A stretch of DNA of 62,011 nt from Peptococcaceae bacterium SCADC1_2_3 (GCA_000681355.2 JJNX02000006.1:1-62011), one strand, 5' to 3'; counted from the stretch's first letter, positions 44,744-52,686 are shown. Numbers and translations: made by a program. The notes: generated from the sequence alone by a model not told the origin.

Positions 44744-45169
44744 CTAAAATTCCATTAAGCTTTCCGCCAGTTGAGTTATTTTATTAGTTACTTCTGCGGT
44801 GTAAATATCCCAACGCTCTTTGGCCCATATTTCCACGTGCATTGATGCGCCCGTAACCGTTATTTCCCTTTCTAGCCCGGCATAATTACGAAGATTAGCG
44901 GGAATTAATATTCTTCCCTGGCGGTCAAAGCTGCATTCACAGGCTCCGGCAAAGCAGAAACGGATAAAGGCACGGGCATCAGCTTTATTTAAGGGTAAAG
45001 CACGCATTTTGTTTTCCAGGGCTATCCATTCAGAAGGTGGGTATGCAAAAAGGCAGTTATCCAGGCCTTTAGTTAAAATAAATTTCTCTGTTAAGCCTTC
45101 CCGAAAATAGGTAGGTATAATAAGCCTTCCCTTGCAATCAATGGTATGCTGGTATTCACCAATAAACAC
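44744..45169 (-). CDS. mraZ: Transcriptional regulator MraZ
   Basis: A 141-residue AbrB-fold DNA-binding protein that heads the division cluster and controls its transcription. Two MraZ repeats are seen (GEYQHTIDCKGRLIIPTYFR and ACECSFDRQGRILIPANLRN). The start is GTG 45169 (reading MFIGEYQH), since AAAGGAG lies eight bases upstream; the longer frame to 45193 includes that ribosome-binding site. Confidence 0.96.
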   Translation of the reverse strand: MFIGEYQHTIDCKGRLIIPTYFREGLTEKFILTKGLDNCLFAYPPSEWIALENKMRALPLNKADARAFIRFCFAGACECSFDRQGRILIPANLRNYAGLEREITVTGASMHVEIWAKERWDIYTAEVTNKITQLAESLMEF

Positions 45170-45262
45170 CGTATTAGCTCCTTTTGTCCCCATCTACCAC
45201 TTTACACCACTATACCCCACTTAATAAATTCTAGCTGGTAAAAAAAATTCCTGCTTAAAATT

Positions 45263-45295
45263 AAAAAAAGCCAGATTTATTTTCTGACTTTTTTT
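45263..45295 (-). terminator. Terminator between the histidinol-phosphatase-like gene and mraZ
   Basis: A 13-base stem (45263-45275 with 45283-45295) with a G-U wobble on the minus strand and a run of T. It isolates the division cluster from the upstream gene. Confidence 0.75.
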
Positions 45296-45326
45296 ACCGT
45301 AAATATTTACCTATTTTATATTTTTC

Positions 45327-45448
45327 GTAACTACTCAGATTCATAGGTTCAGAGGGGCAAAGGTACAAAGTTTTTTTGCCAGATTTGCAGATCTCTATAT
45401 GTTTTCATTTCCCTTTGGACCTCTGTGCCTTTGCCCCTCTGTGCCTAC
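45327..45448. mobile_element. Dispersed inverted-repeat element, copy D, partly coding
   Basis: The left end is GTAACTACTCAGATTCATAG. Inside are GCCAGATTTGCAGATCTCTA and CTCTGTGCCTTTGCCCCTCT. The right end stops at GTGCCTAC, lacking the last ~13 bases. The right half overlaps the 3' end of the histidinol-phosphatase-like gene and provides its last 17 codons and stop. Confidence 0.75.
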
Positions 45449-46249
45449 AATATTATGGGTGTATCGGTAACGCCTGGAATACAGCGCAACTTCATGATAA
45501 CCCGCCAGCTTTAAGTGCCGGACGGCTTCTTTAAATCCATATCCTACCTGATCTGGCCGGTGTGCGTCCGAACCGACGGTGGCGGGAACTCCACACAGCC
45601 GGCAAACCTTTAAAAAACTTAAGCTGGGGTAAATCTCGCGCGCCGGAACGCGCAAACCGGCCGTGTTTACTTCCACGCAAACACCGGCTTGAGCAAAAGC
45701 CTTTGCCGTTTCCAGATATAATGAGCCGGGTTCTTCAGCCAGGCGATAATTAAACTTTTTAATTAAATCTGGGTGGGCCATAATGTCAAAAAAACCGGAT
45801 AAAGCGGCCTCTTTAAGCAGGCTAAAATACCGGTGGTAAACAGCAATAGGGTCTTTATTGGCATAAGCGGCCTGCTGGGCTGCCTGATCAAAGCCCCAAC
45901 CATTCAGATAATGAACGGCACCAATAAGATAATCAAAGGCATATTTACCTAAAAAACGCGCCAATTCTTTTTCCCGTCCTGGGATGTAGTCTACTTCCAG
46001 GCCAACTTTAAGCGTCATATCCGGATTTTCAGCCTGCAGCCGGCTTATTTCAGCCAGATAAAGCGCTAATTCTTCCTCCCGCATGGCTAAAGAGGAGTCC
46101 CGTTGTTCCGGTAAAAGCCAGTACATGGGTATATGGTCGGCAAAACCTACTTCGGTTAAGCCTTTTTGCCGGGCTGTCTCGAGATATTCTTCCATTTGAC
46201 CTGCGGCGTGACCGCAACGCCAGGTGTGTATGTGATAATCAGGTATCAA
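45395..46249 (-). CDS. PHP-family histidinol-phosphatase-like protein
   Basis: 284 residues. DYHIHTWRCGHAAGQMEEYL, GFADHIPMY, VGLEVDYIPGRE, IGAVHYLNGWGFDQ, IMAHPDLIKKF and VGSDAHRPDQVG are the metal-binding motifs of the PHP domain; the pattern matches HisJ/HisK histidinol phosphatase, which makes histidinol. No other his genes are nearby, so another phosphatase role is possible. The last 17 residues (VGTEGQRHRGPKGNENI) are encoded by repeat element copy D, and the gene is flanked upstream by copy E in the same orientation. The start is TTG 46249 after AAAGGAAG. Confidence 0.87.
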   Translation of the reverse strand: MIPDYHIHTWRCGHAAGQMEEYLETARQKGLTEVGFADHIPMYWLLPEQRDSSLAMREEELALYLAEISRLQAENPDMTLKVGLEVDYIPGREKELARFLGKYAFDYLIGAVHYLNGWGFDQAAQQAAYANKDPIAVYHRYFSLLKEAALSGFFDIMAHPDLIKKFNYRLAEEPGSLYLETAKAFAQAGVCVEVNTAGLRVPAREIYPSLSFLKVCRLCGVPATVGSDAHRPDQVGYGFKEAVRHLKLAGYHEVALYSRRYRYTHNIVGTEGQRHRGPKGNENI

Positions 46250-46268
46250 GATAAAACTTCCTTTATTC

Positions 46269-46540
46269 GTAAATACTTAGGTTCATAGAGGCAAAGGCAC
46301 AAAGGCACAAAGGTAGAGTTTCGACCATAACCTTCCGCCATATTGCTGGGAATTTAAATCGCGCAATGCCTCATATAAGAAGTTAATCCGTAAGCTTCAT
46401 CCTTGGGAAACCCTTTAAAAATCTTATATATTTTAGTAACTAAAGTCATTGATTTTTGCCAGACTTGCAGATCTCTATATGTTTTCATTTTTCTTTGTGC
46501 CTCTGTGCCTTTGCTCCTTTGTGCCTACCTAAGTAGTTAC
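46269..46540. mobile_element. Dispersed inverted-repeat element, copy E
   Basis: The left end is GTAAATACTTAGGTTCATAG; the right end is GTGCCTACCTAAGTAGTTAC. The outer 8 bases match at 7 of 8 positions (CTTTATTC and CTTTATCC), a possible target duplication. It shares the inner GAGTTTCGACCATAACCTTC module with copy C and lies directly upstream of the histidinol-phosphatase-like gene. Confidence 0.78.
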
Positions 46541-46542
46541 CT

Positions 46543-47622
46543 TTATCCTTTAATATGCCCGGCGGTCAAGCGGGTCAAGCGGTATATGTGCTGGGCCAGA
46601 GCCGGCTCAAGTAAACCGGCGCCGCAGGCCGGCGTAATCATAGCCTGCTTTTTTAAAACTTCCTGGTTAGCTCCTTTTGCGGTTAGCTCGGACCAGAGGG
46701 TCTGTAATTTTACGGTTAAAGTGGCCGTGTTTTCGGTAAAGGCTTTTTCAGAAGTGGGGGTAATTCCCCAGGCTATTACGCCGCCCCGGGCTAAAAAGTC
46801 TTTTAATTCTTTGGCGTAAGGAAGCAAAGAATGGCCGTAATTGTATGCATCTAAATTAACAATATCCGGGTGGGTTTCAAATAAAATAGTCCAGTCAAGG
46901 GCGGCGCAAGAATGAACCCCCGTTCTCCCTCCGGCGGTATTTATAGCTTGAATAATTTCGGTCAGGTCATTTTTAATCATTTCTTTAGTAACGGTGATGT
47001 AACCGGATTGGCCGTAAATACTAATTGCGGGTTCGTCTATAAAAATTACGGCCGGCCGGCCCAGGCTCATTAGCTGACTTGTCTGCCAGCGGGCGTGCAA
47101 CGCCAGGGTCTTGACCAAAATATCGCGAAGTTGCGCGTCATAATAAGCCAGGTTTCCATTGGCATCTTTAACCTGCAACCCAAGAGTAACCGGTCCCGCC
47201 AATTGCCCCTTAAAATAAAGAGACTGGCCGGTTCCTGTTTCTTTTATTGTTTCTATGAAGGCATAAAATCCGGCGGCCGCACTAGGCGGAATGGAGAAAA
47301 TTTTAAGCGCCTCTTGCTCCCCAGACTCACCAGCCAGGTAAAGACGGTAAAATTCCGTTAAACGTTCCGGCCAGGCAGGGTGTTCATTGGTAAAAAAAGC
47401 CTGGTTTGCTTTTAGTTCCAAAAGACCGGTTTGGACCAGCGGATTTAAAAATTGAAATACAAAACCTTCTTGACTGCCGCGCCGGGGAAGTTGCGGCCAG
47501 TGGGGAACCCGGGGAAACGATTCCAGGATAAGATTTAAAGCAGTCTGGGGCTGGTCAAAAGGCAAGCTCCCTATCCCCGTGGCCAAGCAATCCGGAATAA
47601 ATTGTGGTGATTTGTTCATCAT
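46543..47622 (-). CDS. Cobalamin-independent methionine synthase-like (MetE/UROD fold) methyltransferase
   Basis: A 359-residue TIM-barrel protein related to the C-terminal half of MetE. ATGIGSLPF is the characteristic opening. The zinc ligands are visible as HSCAALDW and TPACGAGLLEP, and IFIDEPAISIYGQ is the substrate-loop motif. It lacks the N-terminal MetE half, as do the short core-MetE proteins of methanogens and Clostridia that accept methyl groups from corrinoid proteins. The methyl donor is unknown. It lies only two bases from repeat element copy E. Confidence 0.82.
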   Translation of the reverse strand: MMNKSPQFIPDCLATGIGSLPFDQPQTALNLILESFPRVPHWPQLPRRGSQEGFVFQFLNPLVQTGLLELKANQAFFTNEHPAWPERLTEFYRLYLAGESGEQEALKIFSIPPSAAAGFYAFIETIKETGTGQSLYFKGQLAGPVTLGLQVKDANGNLAYYDAQLRDILVKTLALHARWQTSQLMSLGRPAVIFIDEPAISIYGQSGYITVTKEMIKNDLTEIIQAINTAGGRTGVHSCAALDWTILFETHPDIVNLDAYNYGHSLLPYAKELKDFLARGGVIAWGITPTSEKAFTENTATLTVKLQTLWSELTAKGANQEVLKKQAMITPACGAGLLEPALAQHIYRLTRLTAGHIKG

Positions 47623-47648
47623 TTTTACCCCCTACTTCATTCAAAAAA

Positions 47649-48902
47649 TTAACGCCTATTTCTTTTAACCGGGTAATTACGGAAGATATAATTTTTTCGC
47701 GCCCGTCTTTGTTTTACGCGAACATAAAAGCGTATAAAAATTAAGAATGATACCGGCAAAGCCAACCACCCCAACCACAAAGGATATTTTTTTTCTACTG
47801 GCCGGTCGGTTATCAAATTTACCCGGCCTAATTCCAGCCCTTCCTGAAGGAAGATTAATTCTCCTCCCTTTTTGCCTTTGGGGAGAGGCGCGCAAAGTTT
47901 TTCGTTTAAGACAACCCGGCGGCTAAAGGGTTGATCAGGTAAATTCTTATTTTGCCCGGCCGGAAAATTAAGATAAAAAGAATTTTTAGCTACTAAATTT
48001 ACTTCCCTTTTTCCTTGCCGCACTTTCAAAGAGGATATTTTTGCTCCTTTTGTTACTACCGGGGTAATTACAAAATTATTAAAACCGTAGTCCAATAAAT
48101 TCATGGCGTCACGGTTAATATTCGAACCCTGGCTTTTTAAAACTACCGCGATTAACTCCTTATCCCCGCGTTTGGCTTGAGCCACAATACATTGGCCTGC
48201 TTCCACCGTATATCCCGTTTTAACCCCGATTGCTCCAGGGTAAAGAGACAACAACCGGTTATGATTCCATAAATGTTCCTGCGGCGGTCCTTTACTGCGG
48301 TCAGCTAGGGGTCTTTGAATTACCGCCAGTCGACTGTCTACTATTTGCCGAAAAATGGGATTTTGCATAATTTTTTGCGTAATAAGAGCTAAGTCGTAAG
48401 CGGTAGTGTAGTGTAGAGGATCGGGTAAACCGTTAGGATTGACAAAATTACTTTCTTTGGCTCCGCACGAGCGCGACCATTCGTTCATTAAGGCGGCAAA
48501 TTCAACTTCTGACTTAGCGATATGCATAGCCAGGGCTGTGGCGGCATCATTGCCCGAGGCTAACATTAAAGCGTATAAGAGGTCACTTAAGGATATTTGT
48601 TCCCCTTCCTGCAGGCCAATAGACGAGCCGTTTTGCAAGCAGGCTGCCCGCGGTATGCTAACTGTATCGTCAAGCTTACCTTTTTCTAGCGCTACCGCAG
48701 CCGTTAATATTTTTGTGGTGCTGGCCGGATACATTAAGCGGTGCATATTTTTTTGGTAGAGTACTTGCTTATTATGGGCATCCATTAATACAGCCGCTTC
48801 ACCATCAATATTCGGAGCTTGAGTGGTGTTGGCCTCTAAAAAAAGGGGAAACACTAAAATAAAAAAAAATAAAATAACCAGCTTCATTTTAATTCTTTTC
48901 AT
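47649..48902 (-). CDS. dacF: DacF-type D-alanyl-D-alanine carboxypeptidase
   Basis: A 417-residue penicillin-binding protein of the PBP5 family that trims the terminal D-alanine of peptidoglycan. A signal peptide (about 1-25) precedes the active site YPASTTKILTA (SxxK), LASGNDAATALA (SxN) and GVKTGYTVEAGQC (KTG). A C-terminal domain follows, with a terminal membrane helix (PLWLGWLALPVSFLIFIRFY). Spore-forming bacteria use such enzymes for cortex modification. It starts three bases after the upstream VWA gene. Confidence 0.92.
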   Translation of the reverse strand: MKRIKMKLVILFFFILVFPLFLEANTTQAPNIDGEAAVLMDAHNKQVLYQKNMHRLMYPASTTKILTAAVALEKGKLDDTVSIPRAACLQNGSSIGLQEGEQISLSDLLYALMLASGNDAATALAMHIAKSEVEFAALMNEWSRSCGAKESNFVNPNGLPDPLHYTTAYDLALITQKIMQNPIFRQIVDSRLAVIQRPLADRSKGPPQEHLWNHNRLLSLYPGAIGVKTGYTVEAGQCIVAQAKRGDKELIAVVLKSQGSNINRDAMNLLDYGFNNFVITPVVTKGAKISSLKVRQGKREVNLVAKNSFYLNFPAGQNKNLPDQPFSRRVVLNEKLCAPLPKGKKGGELIFLQEGLELGRVNLITDRPVEKKYPLWLGWLALPVSFLIFIRFYVRVKQRRARKNYIFRNYPVKRNRR

Positions 48903-48905
48903 TGC

Positions 48906-50111
48906 TTAGCGGCGAACTTTAAGTTTTTTCATGGCCTGCCCCAACCCTTCCACGGTTAGCTCAAACATTGGAAATACCTTACTGATTGCTTTAATTGTTT
49001 CATTCCCCCAGGCATAAGTCCAGGTTTTTTGGGGGATAGGATTCAGCCAAACCGAGCGGGGAAAATGGGCAGCCAGTCTTTCCAGCCAGGACAGTCCTGT
49101 TTCACCATTAAAGTCGTACCAATCGATTACTCCGCCCACCATTAACATTTCACTGGCAGCCATGCTGGCGTCGCCGACAATAATTAAGTAATAATCCTGA
49201 TCCAAATTTTGCAGCATTTCTTGGGTAGGCAGAGAGGTAAAGCGGTAACAATATGGGTCAAGGTAAATCTTTTCGTAAACACAATTATGAAAATAATAAA
49301 ACTTTAAGTCTTTAAAGTGGCCTACTTTGTGTACGGCATTAAAAAGTTGGGCGCAAAGCCTTGCGTAAGGGTCCATAGAGCCGCCGGAATCCATTAAAAC
49401 CAGTAATTTCACGGTGTTTTTCCGCGGCCTGGTCCAGACTATTTTTAAATACCCGGCGTTACGGCAGGTAGCGTCAATAGTGTTTTCCAGATCCAGTTCG
49501 TCTTTTGGCCCTTCGTCCTGGTATCCAAGGGTACGTAGCTTCCGTAAGGCCAGTTCAAAGTGCCTGGTATTTAAAGTTTCATCGTTGCGAAAATCGCGGT
49601 AGCGGCGCTCCGCAGCTACTTTAACGGCGGAAAGATTTAAAGATTCGCCCCCAATGCGCACCCCGGCCGGGTGGTAACCTGAATGGCCAAAGGGTGAGGT
49701 GCCCCCTGTACCAATCCAACGTGAACCACCGTGATGTTCCCCGGTTTGCTGCGCTATAAGTTCGGCTAATTTTTTACGCCAGGTATCCAGGTCCCAGGAA
49801 AAAAATTTTTCCCTTTGCGCGGGGTCCATCCATAAGGGGGGTAAAGAGCGTTCCAGCCATTTCATTACTTTCTCGGCCATTTTAGGTGAAGCTTCAATTC
49901 CCTTAAAGTATTGTTGAAACGCCTGGTCAAAACGGTCGTAATACACTTCGCTTTTTACCAGTAAAGCCCGCGCCAGACAATAAAAACCCAGGAGGCTGTT
50001 TTGGGCCAGCCCTTTATCCAGGGCTTCCATTAACATCATCCACTCATTTAGGGAAACCGGAATTCCTTCTTGTTTAAGTAAATAAAAAAAACCACTAAAC
50101 AATAACCTCAC
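48906..50111 (-). CDS. VWA-domain protein (CoxE/VWA-MoxR pair)
   Basis: A 401-residue cytosolic protein. The von Willebrand A domain starts near residue 230 with LLVLMDSGGSMDPYARLCAQ, which keeps the DxGxS form of the MIDAS metal site and continues with VGDASMAAS. The N-terminal half is helical, as in CoxE-like partners of MoxR ATPases. Together with the AAA protein encoded upstream, it is expected to form a MoxR-VWA unit that remodels or inserts metals into a target complex. The target is unknown. Confidence 0.88.
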   Translation of the reverse strand: MRLLFSGFFYLLKQEGIPVSLNEWMMLMEALDKGLAQNSLLGFYCLARALLVKSEVYYDRFDQAFQQYFKGIEASPKMAEKVMKWLERSLPPLWMDPAQREKFFSWDLDTWRKKLAELIAQQTGEHHGGSRWIGTGGTSPFGHSGYHPAGVRIGGESLNLSAVKVAAERRYRDFRNDETLNTRHFELALRKLRTLGYQDEGPKDELDLENTIDATCRNAGYLKIVWTRPRKNTVKLLVLMDSGGSMDPYARLCAQLFNAVHKVGHFKDLKFYYFHNCVYEKIYLDPYCYRFTSLPTQEMLQNLDQDYYLIIVGDASMAASEMLMVGGVIDWYDFNGETGLSWLERLAAHFPRSVWLNPIPQKTWTYAWGNETIKAISKVFPMFELTVEGLGQAMKKLKVRR

Positions 50112-50249
50112 TCCTAAACCGGTTCTGATTTAAATTTTCGGTACTTATCTACTATATTTATTAAATATTACCAGGAGCACTTAATATTCTGGAGTGAAAA
50201 ATTACCATTAACTACCATTAACGGAGGTATGGTGCTCCCCCATCTTTTT

Positions 50250-51122
50250 TCACCAGTTTTTTTGTCCGTACCCTGTAGCTGCAGCGGGCTTTTGTTTTCC
50301 TGAACTTGCTAGTTTTTGTAAAACCTGGTCATAATCTTTATTCTTTTTTAACAAAACACCTAAAAAAGGCATTTCGGCACAAATTTTTTCCGAACGTATT
50401 CCTCCTGAAATTAAAGCTAAAGTCCAATCCAACAACTCACTGGTACTTGGTTTTTTCTGCAGGCTGCTTATACTTCTTACCCAATAAAAAGCCTTTAAGC
50501 TTTCCTGGAGTAGTTTGTTTTCTAAATTCGGAAAGTGTACCCGAATAATTCTTTCCATCATTTCCTCATCCGGAAAACTAATATAGTGAAAGACGCAGCG
50601 TCTTAAAAATGCGTCGGGTAGTTCTTTTTCAGCGTTGCTGGTAATTACCACCACGGGTCTTTGTTTCGCGGCTATTGTTTCCTTAATCTCTGGAATATAA
50701 AAATTCATAATGTCCAGTTCCCAAAGTAAATCGTTAGGGAATTCTAAATCGGCCTTGTCTATTTCGTCTATTAGTAAAACAGTTTTTTCCTCCGATAAAA
50801 AAGCCTCGCCTAATTTACCCAACTTGATGAACTGTTTGATGTCTGAAACATCGTGATCGCCAAATTGACTATCGTACAGCCTTTGAACTGTATCATATAC
50901 GTAAAGGCCTTCCTGAGCCTTTGTAGTAGACTTAATATTCCAGGTAATTAACGGCAACCCAAGTGAGTCAGCAATTGCTTTGGCCAGCATAGTTTTACCG
51001 GTGCCGGGTTCTCCCTTAATTAATATAGGTCTTCTTATGGCAATAGCTACATTTACCACGTCCTTGAGGTCATCAGAAACCAAGTAGTTGTTGGTGCTTT
51101 CAAAAACAGGTGTAGGTTTCAT
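50250..51122 (-). CDS. MoxR-type AAA+ ATPase
   Basis: A 290-residue ATPase: Walker A GEPGTGKTMLAKAIADSLGL, Walker B VLLIDEIDKADLEFPNDLLW, sensor ITSNAEKELPDAFLRRCVFH with the arginine finger. It belongs to the MoxR/CoxD branch. Gene order (ATPase then VWA protein, 138 bases apart) is conserved in many bacteria. It has its own sigma-A promoter (51156-51184). Substrate unknown. Confidence 0.92.
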   Translation of the reverse strand: MKPTPVFESTNNYLVSDDLKDVVNVAIAIRRPILIKGEPGTGKTMLAKAIADSLGLPLITWNIKSTTKAQEGLYVYDTVQRLYDSQFGDHDVSDIKQFIKLGKLGEAFLSEEKTVLLIDEIDKADLEFPNDLLWELDIMNFYIPEIKETIAAKQRPVVVITSNAEKELPDAFLRRCVFHYISFPDEEMMERIIRVHFPNLENKLLQESLKAFYWVRSISSLQKKPSTSELLDWTLALISGGIRSEKICAEMPFLGVLLKKNKDYDQVLQKLASSGKQKPAAATGYGQKNW

Positions 51123-51155
51123 TTTTCTTACCCTCCCTAAAATAATCCCTTTAAA

Positions 51156-51184
51156 AGAATATCTAGATACACTAGTTATGTCAA
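51156..51184 (-). promoter_or_regulatory. Sigma-A promoter for the MoxR-VWA genes
   Basis: On the minus strand TTGACA (51179-51184), a 17-base spacer and TATTCT (51156-51161), about 33 bases before the MoxR start. Confidence 0.72.
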
Positions 51185-51398
51185 TAAAAAATTTATTTTA
51201 GGTTAAGGATTAAAGAACCCCCGTGCTTTCTTAAAAACTCAAAAAAAAAGAACACGAATTAATAAAGTGGCTCAAGATTAAGAAAATTGACGGTGATAAA
51301 TGCTGCCTTTGCGCAAGGTTATTCCTTTGAAGAAATAACCAGTCAAGTAAATAAGTAAAGGGCCTGACCTTGACTCCCATAAATTGTTAAAAAGTTTC

Positions 51399-51427
51399 TT
51401 GACGGGCACGGGGAGGGATGCTATATT
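51399..51427 (+). promoter_or_regulatory. Strong promoter of the HicB-DUF2283 gene
   Basis: TTGACG (51399-51404), a 17-base spacer and TATATT (51422-51427). The likely start point is near 51434, giving a leader of about 110 bases. The spacer is G-rich, unlike local DNA. Confidence 0.72.
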
Positions 51428-51447
51428 ACCTTAAAGGGGAGAGGGCT

Positions 51448-51513
51448 ATGCAGAACGCACGTGCCGTTACACGCACGTCTTGAACCGGGGCGAAAAGGAC
51501 GTGCGAAGCCCGG
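51448..51513 (+). promoter_or_regulatory. Structured leader with 11-codon peptide and possible pseudoknot
   Basis: An ATG (51448) behind GGGGAGAGGG opens MQNARAVTRTS and stops at 51481-51483. An 8-bp perfect stem (CGCACGTC 51472-51479 with GACGTGCG 51498-51505) covers the stop codon. Its loop contains CCGGGGC (51485-51491), which can pair with GCCCGG (51508-51513) downstream, giving an H-type pseudoknot or alternative hairpin. No known riboswitch is recognised. A role in controlling the HicB-DUF2283 gene is inferred. Confidence 0.5.
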
Positions 51514-51546
51514 CGGATGAGCTTTGATAAGTAAGGAGGTAAAGCG

Positions 51547-51963
51547 ATGGATAGACACTTTACACTTGAATATTGGATAGACGAAGGATGGTATGTTGGC
51601 AGGCTAAAAGAGGTGCCAGGAGTATTCAGTCAAGGAGAGACCCTTGAGGAATTAGAAGAGAATATAAAAGAAGCTTATAGTCTTATGATGGATGAGGAAG
51701 AAGTTTTACTGAGAGGAGATAAGAATATGGTGTTTCAATACTACCCAGATACGGATATGCTGTATATCAAACTTGCTGATGGGATAAGTACCGAGTCCGA
51801 AGAAGTCGCATCAGGGATTGTGCTTGACTTCGATGAACATAATCGGGTTATCGGTGTTGAGATTGAAGATGCCAGCAAATTCATTGACCTATCGCGGCTG
51901 GAATTGAGGGCTTTACCTATCGTCAATCTGATTCTTAGTGAGAGAGCCCCTGCTGAAACGTGA
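51547..51963 (+). CDS. HicB-like antitoxin fused to a DUF2283 domain
   Basis: 138 residues. Residues about 3-50 are HicB-like (LEYWIDEGWYVGRLKEVPGV, FSQGETLEELEENIKEAYSL). Residues about 61-125 are a DUF2283 domain (MVFQYYPDTDMLYIKLADGI, STESEEVASGIVLDFDEHNR, VIGVEIEDASK). These are usually two separate small genes. The junction contains GAGGAG eight bases before an in-frame ATG (51730), so the DUF2283 part could also be made alone. The start at 51547 has AAGGAGG. It has its own promoter and structured leader, and no HicA toxin gene lies beside it. An antitoxin or regulator role is inferred from the HicB domain only. Confidence 0.85.
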   Translation: MDRHFTLEYWIDEGWYVGRLKEVPGVFSQGETLEELEENIKEAYSLMMDEEEVLLRGDKNMVFQYYPDTDMLYIKLADGISTESEEVASGIVLDFDEHNRVIGVEIEDASKFIDLSRLELRALPIVNLILSERAPAET

Positions 51964-51989
51964 CACAGCCAGTGTTGCATCAGACGGCG

Positions 51990-52078
51990 GGTTAACCACT
52001 CGCTGGAGCCGACCGCCTCCAGCGTCCGCTCGTCCCTTGCTCCCGCTTCCGGTGGCGGCTTAGCACAGTCGTTTGACC
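51990..52078. repeat. Long imperfect hairpin after the HicB-DUF2283 gene
   Basis: An about 90-base, GC-rich, folded sequence. GGTTAAC (51990-51996) pairs with GTTTGACC (52071-52078), ACTCGCT with AGCACAGT, and AGCCGACCGCC with GGTGGCGGCT, leaving an unpaired base on one arm. The shape recalls an integron attC site, but the outer core does not match the GTTRRRY consensus. It is strikingly GC-rich for this genome. Confidence 0.4.
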
Positions 52079-52127
52079 GGCCCTTTGGAAATGGAGTTCC
52101 CCGAACCACACTGAAGATGCCGGGGAA

Positions 52128-52505
52128 ATGAACGCTATCATGGCCAACATTATGGAATATCTATTCAATTGTTCAACTATAAGCCCCGCTTGTTTCAAGA
52201 TGCTTTTACTTTTTTTTCATAATTATATTTTTAAAACTATCGATTCGGAAAAACATTATAAGTTTATTATCAAAACTGTTCTTGCACGTGGAGCGTGGGA
52301 GCATATAATGTGGTTGTTTGAATATTATGGAGCAAAAAAAGTGCAAGAAATTTTTTTGGAAGATTACTACACCTTACAAGAGCTTCCCGAGAGCACGCGT
52401 AAACTATGGGAACTGGTTTTTGTAGATGAGCCTCTGCAGGAGGAAAACAATCCGGTCGCCAAGTGGCGATGCCGTCGTCTGTTAGAAGAGGACTTAAAGC
52501 GGTAA
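52128..52505 (+). CDS. Small protein of a toxin-antitoxin-associated type, unrecognised family
   Basis: A 125-residue product. IDSEKHYKFIIKTVLARGAW, EHIMWLFEYYGAKKVQEIFL and LPESTRKLWELVFV followed by WRCRRLLEEDL resemble small proteins found next to nucleotidyltransferase-type toxins (F-IxxEKHxxFIIKxVLxRGxWExIxWLF). The N-terminal stretch (about 1-24) is not protein-like, and translation may start at ATG 52199, but neither start has a good ribosome-binding site. It lies directly after the GC-rich hairpin and may be part of the same acquired segment. Confidence 0.5.
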   Translation: MNAIMANIMEYLFNCSTISPACFKMLLLFFHNYIFKTIDSEKHYKFIIKTVLARGAWEHIMWLFEYYGAKKVQEIFLEDYYTLQELPESTRKLWELVFVDEPLQEENNPVAKWRCRRLLEEDLKR

Positions 52506-52586
52506 ATTTTTTTTGCGCTAGTGGTAAGATTGTAGTATTTTCGCTACCCGACAATTTACTTCAAACCCGCTAACCCTTGGTATTCA

Positions 52587-52661
52587 TGGTGGGCAGTGGC
52601 GGATTTGAACCGCCGACCCCATGCTTGTAAGGCATGTGCTCTCCCGCTGAGCTAACCGCCC
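52587..52661 (-). tRNA. tRNA-Val (TAC)
   Basis: A 75-base cloverleaf on the minus strand starting GGGCGGTTAGCTCAGCGGG. The anticodon stem is CATGC/GCATG with loop CTTACAA, so the anticodon is TAC. The T arm is GGCGGTTCGAATCCGCC, the acceptor stem GGGCGGT/ACTGCCC, and the CCA is encoded. Confidence 0.95.
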
Positions 52662-52686
52662 TATTTCGGTCGTCAATCATTAAACA

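Noticed and set aside
51440-51530. 5' end of a group II intron (GTGCG start near 51501)
   Set aside because: Only a short GTGCG match; no domain V, no reverse transcriptase and no 3' end were seen.
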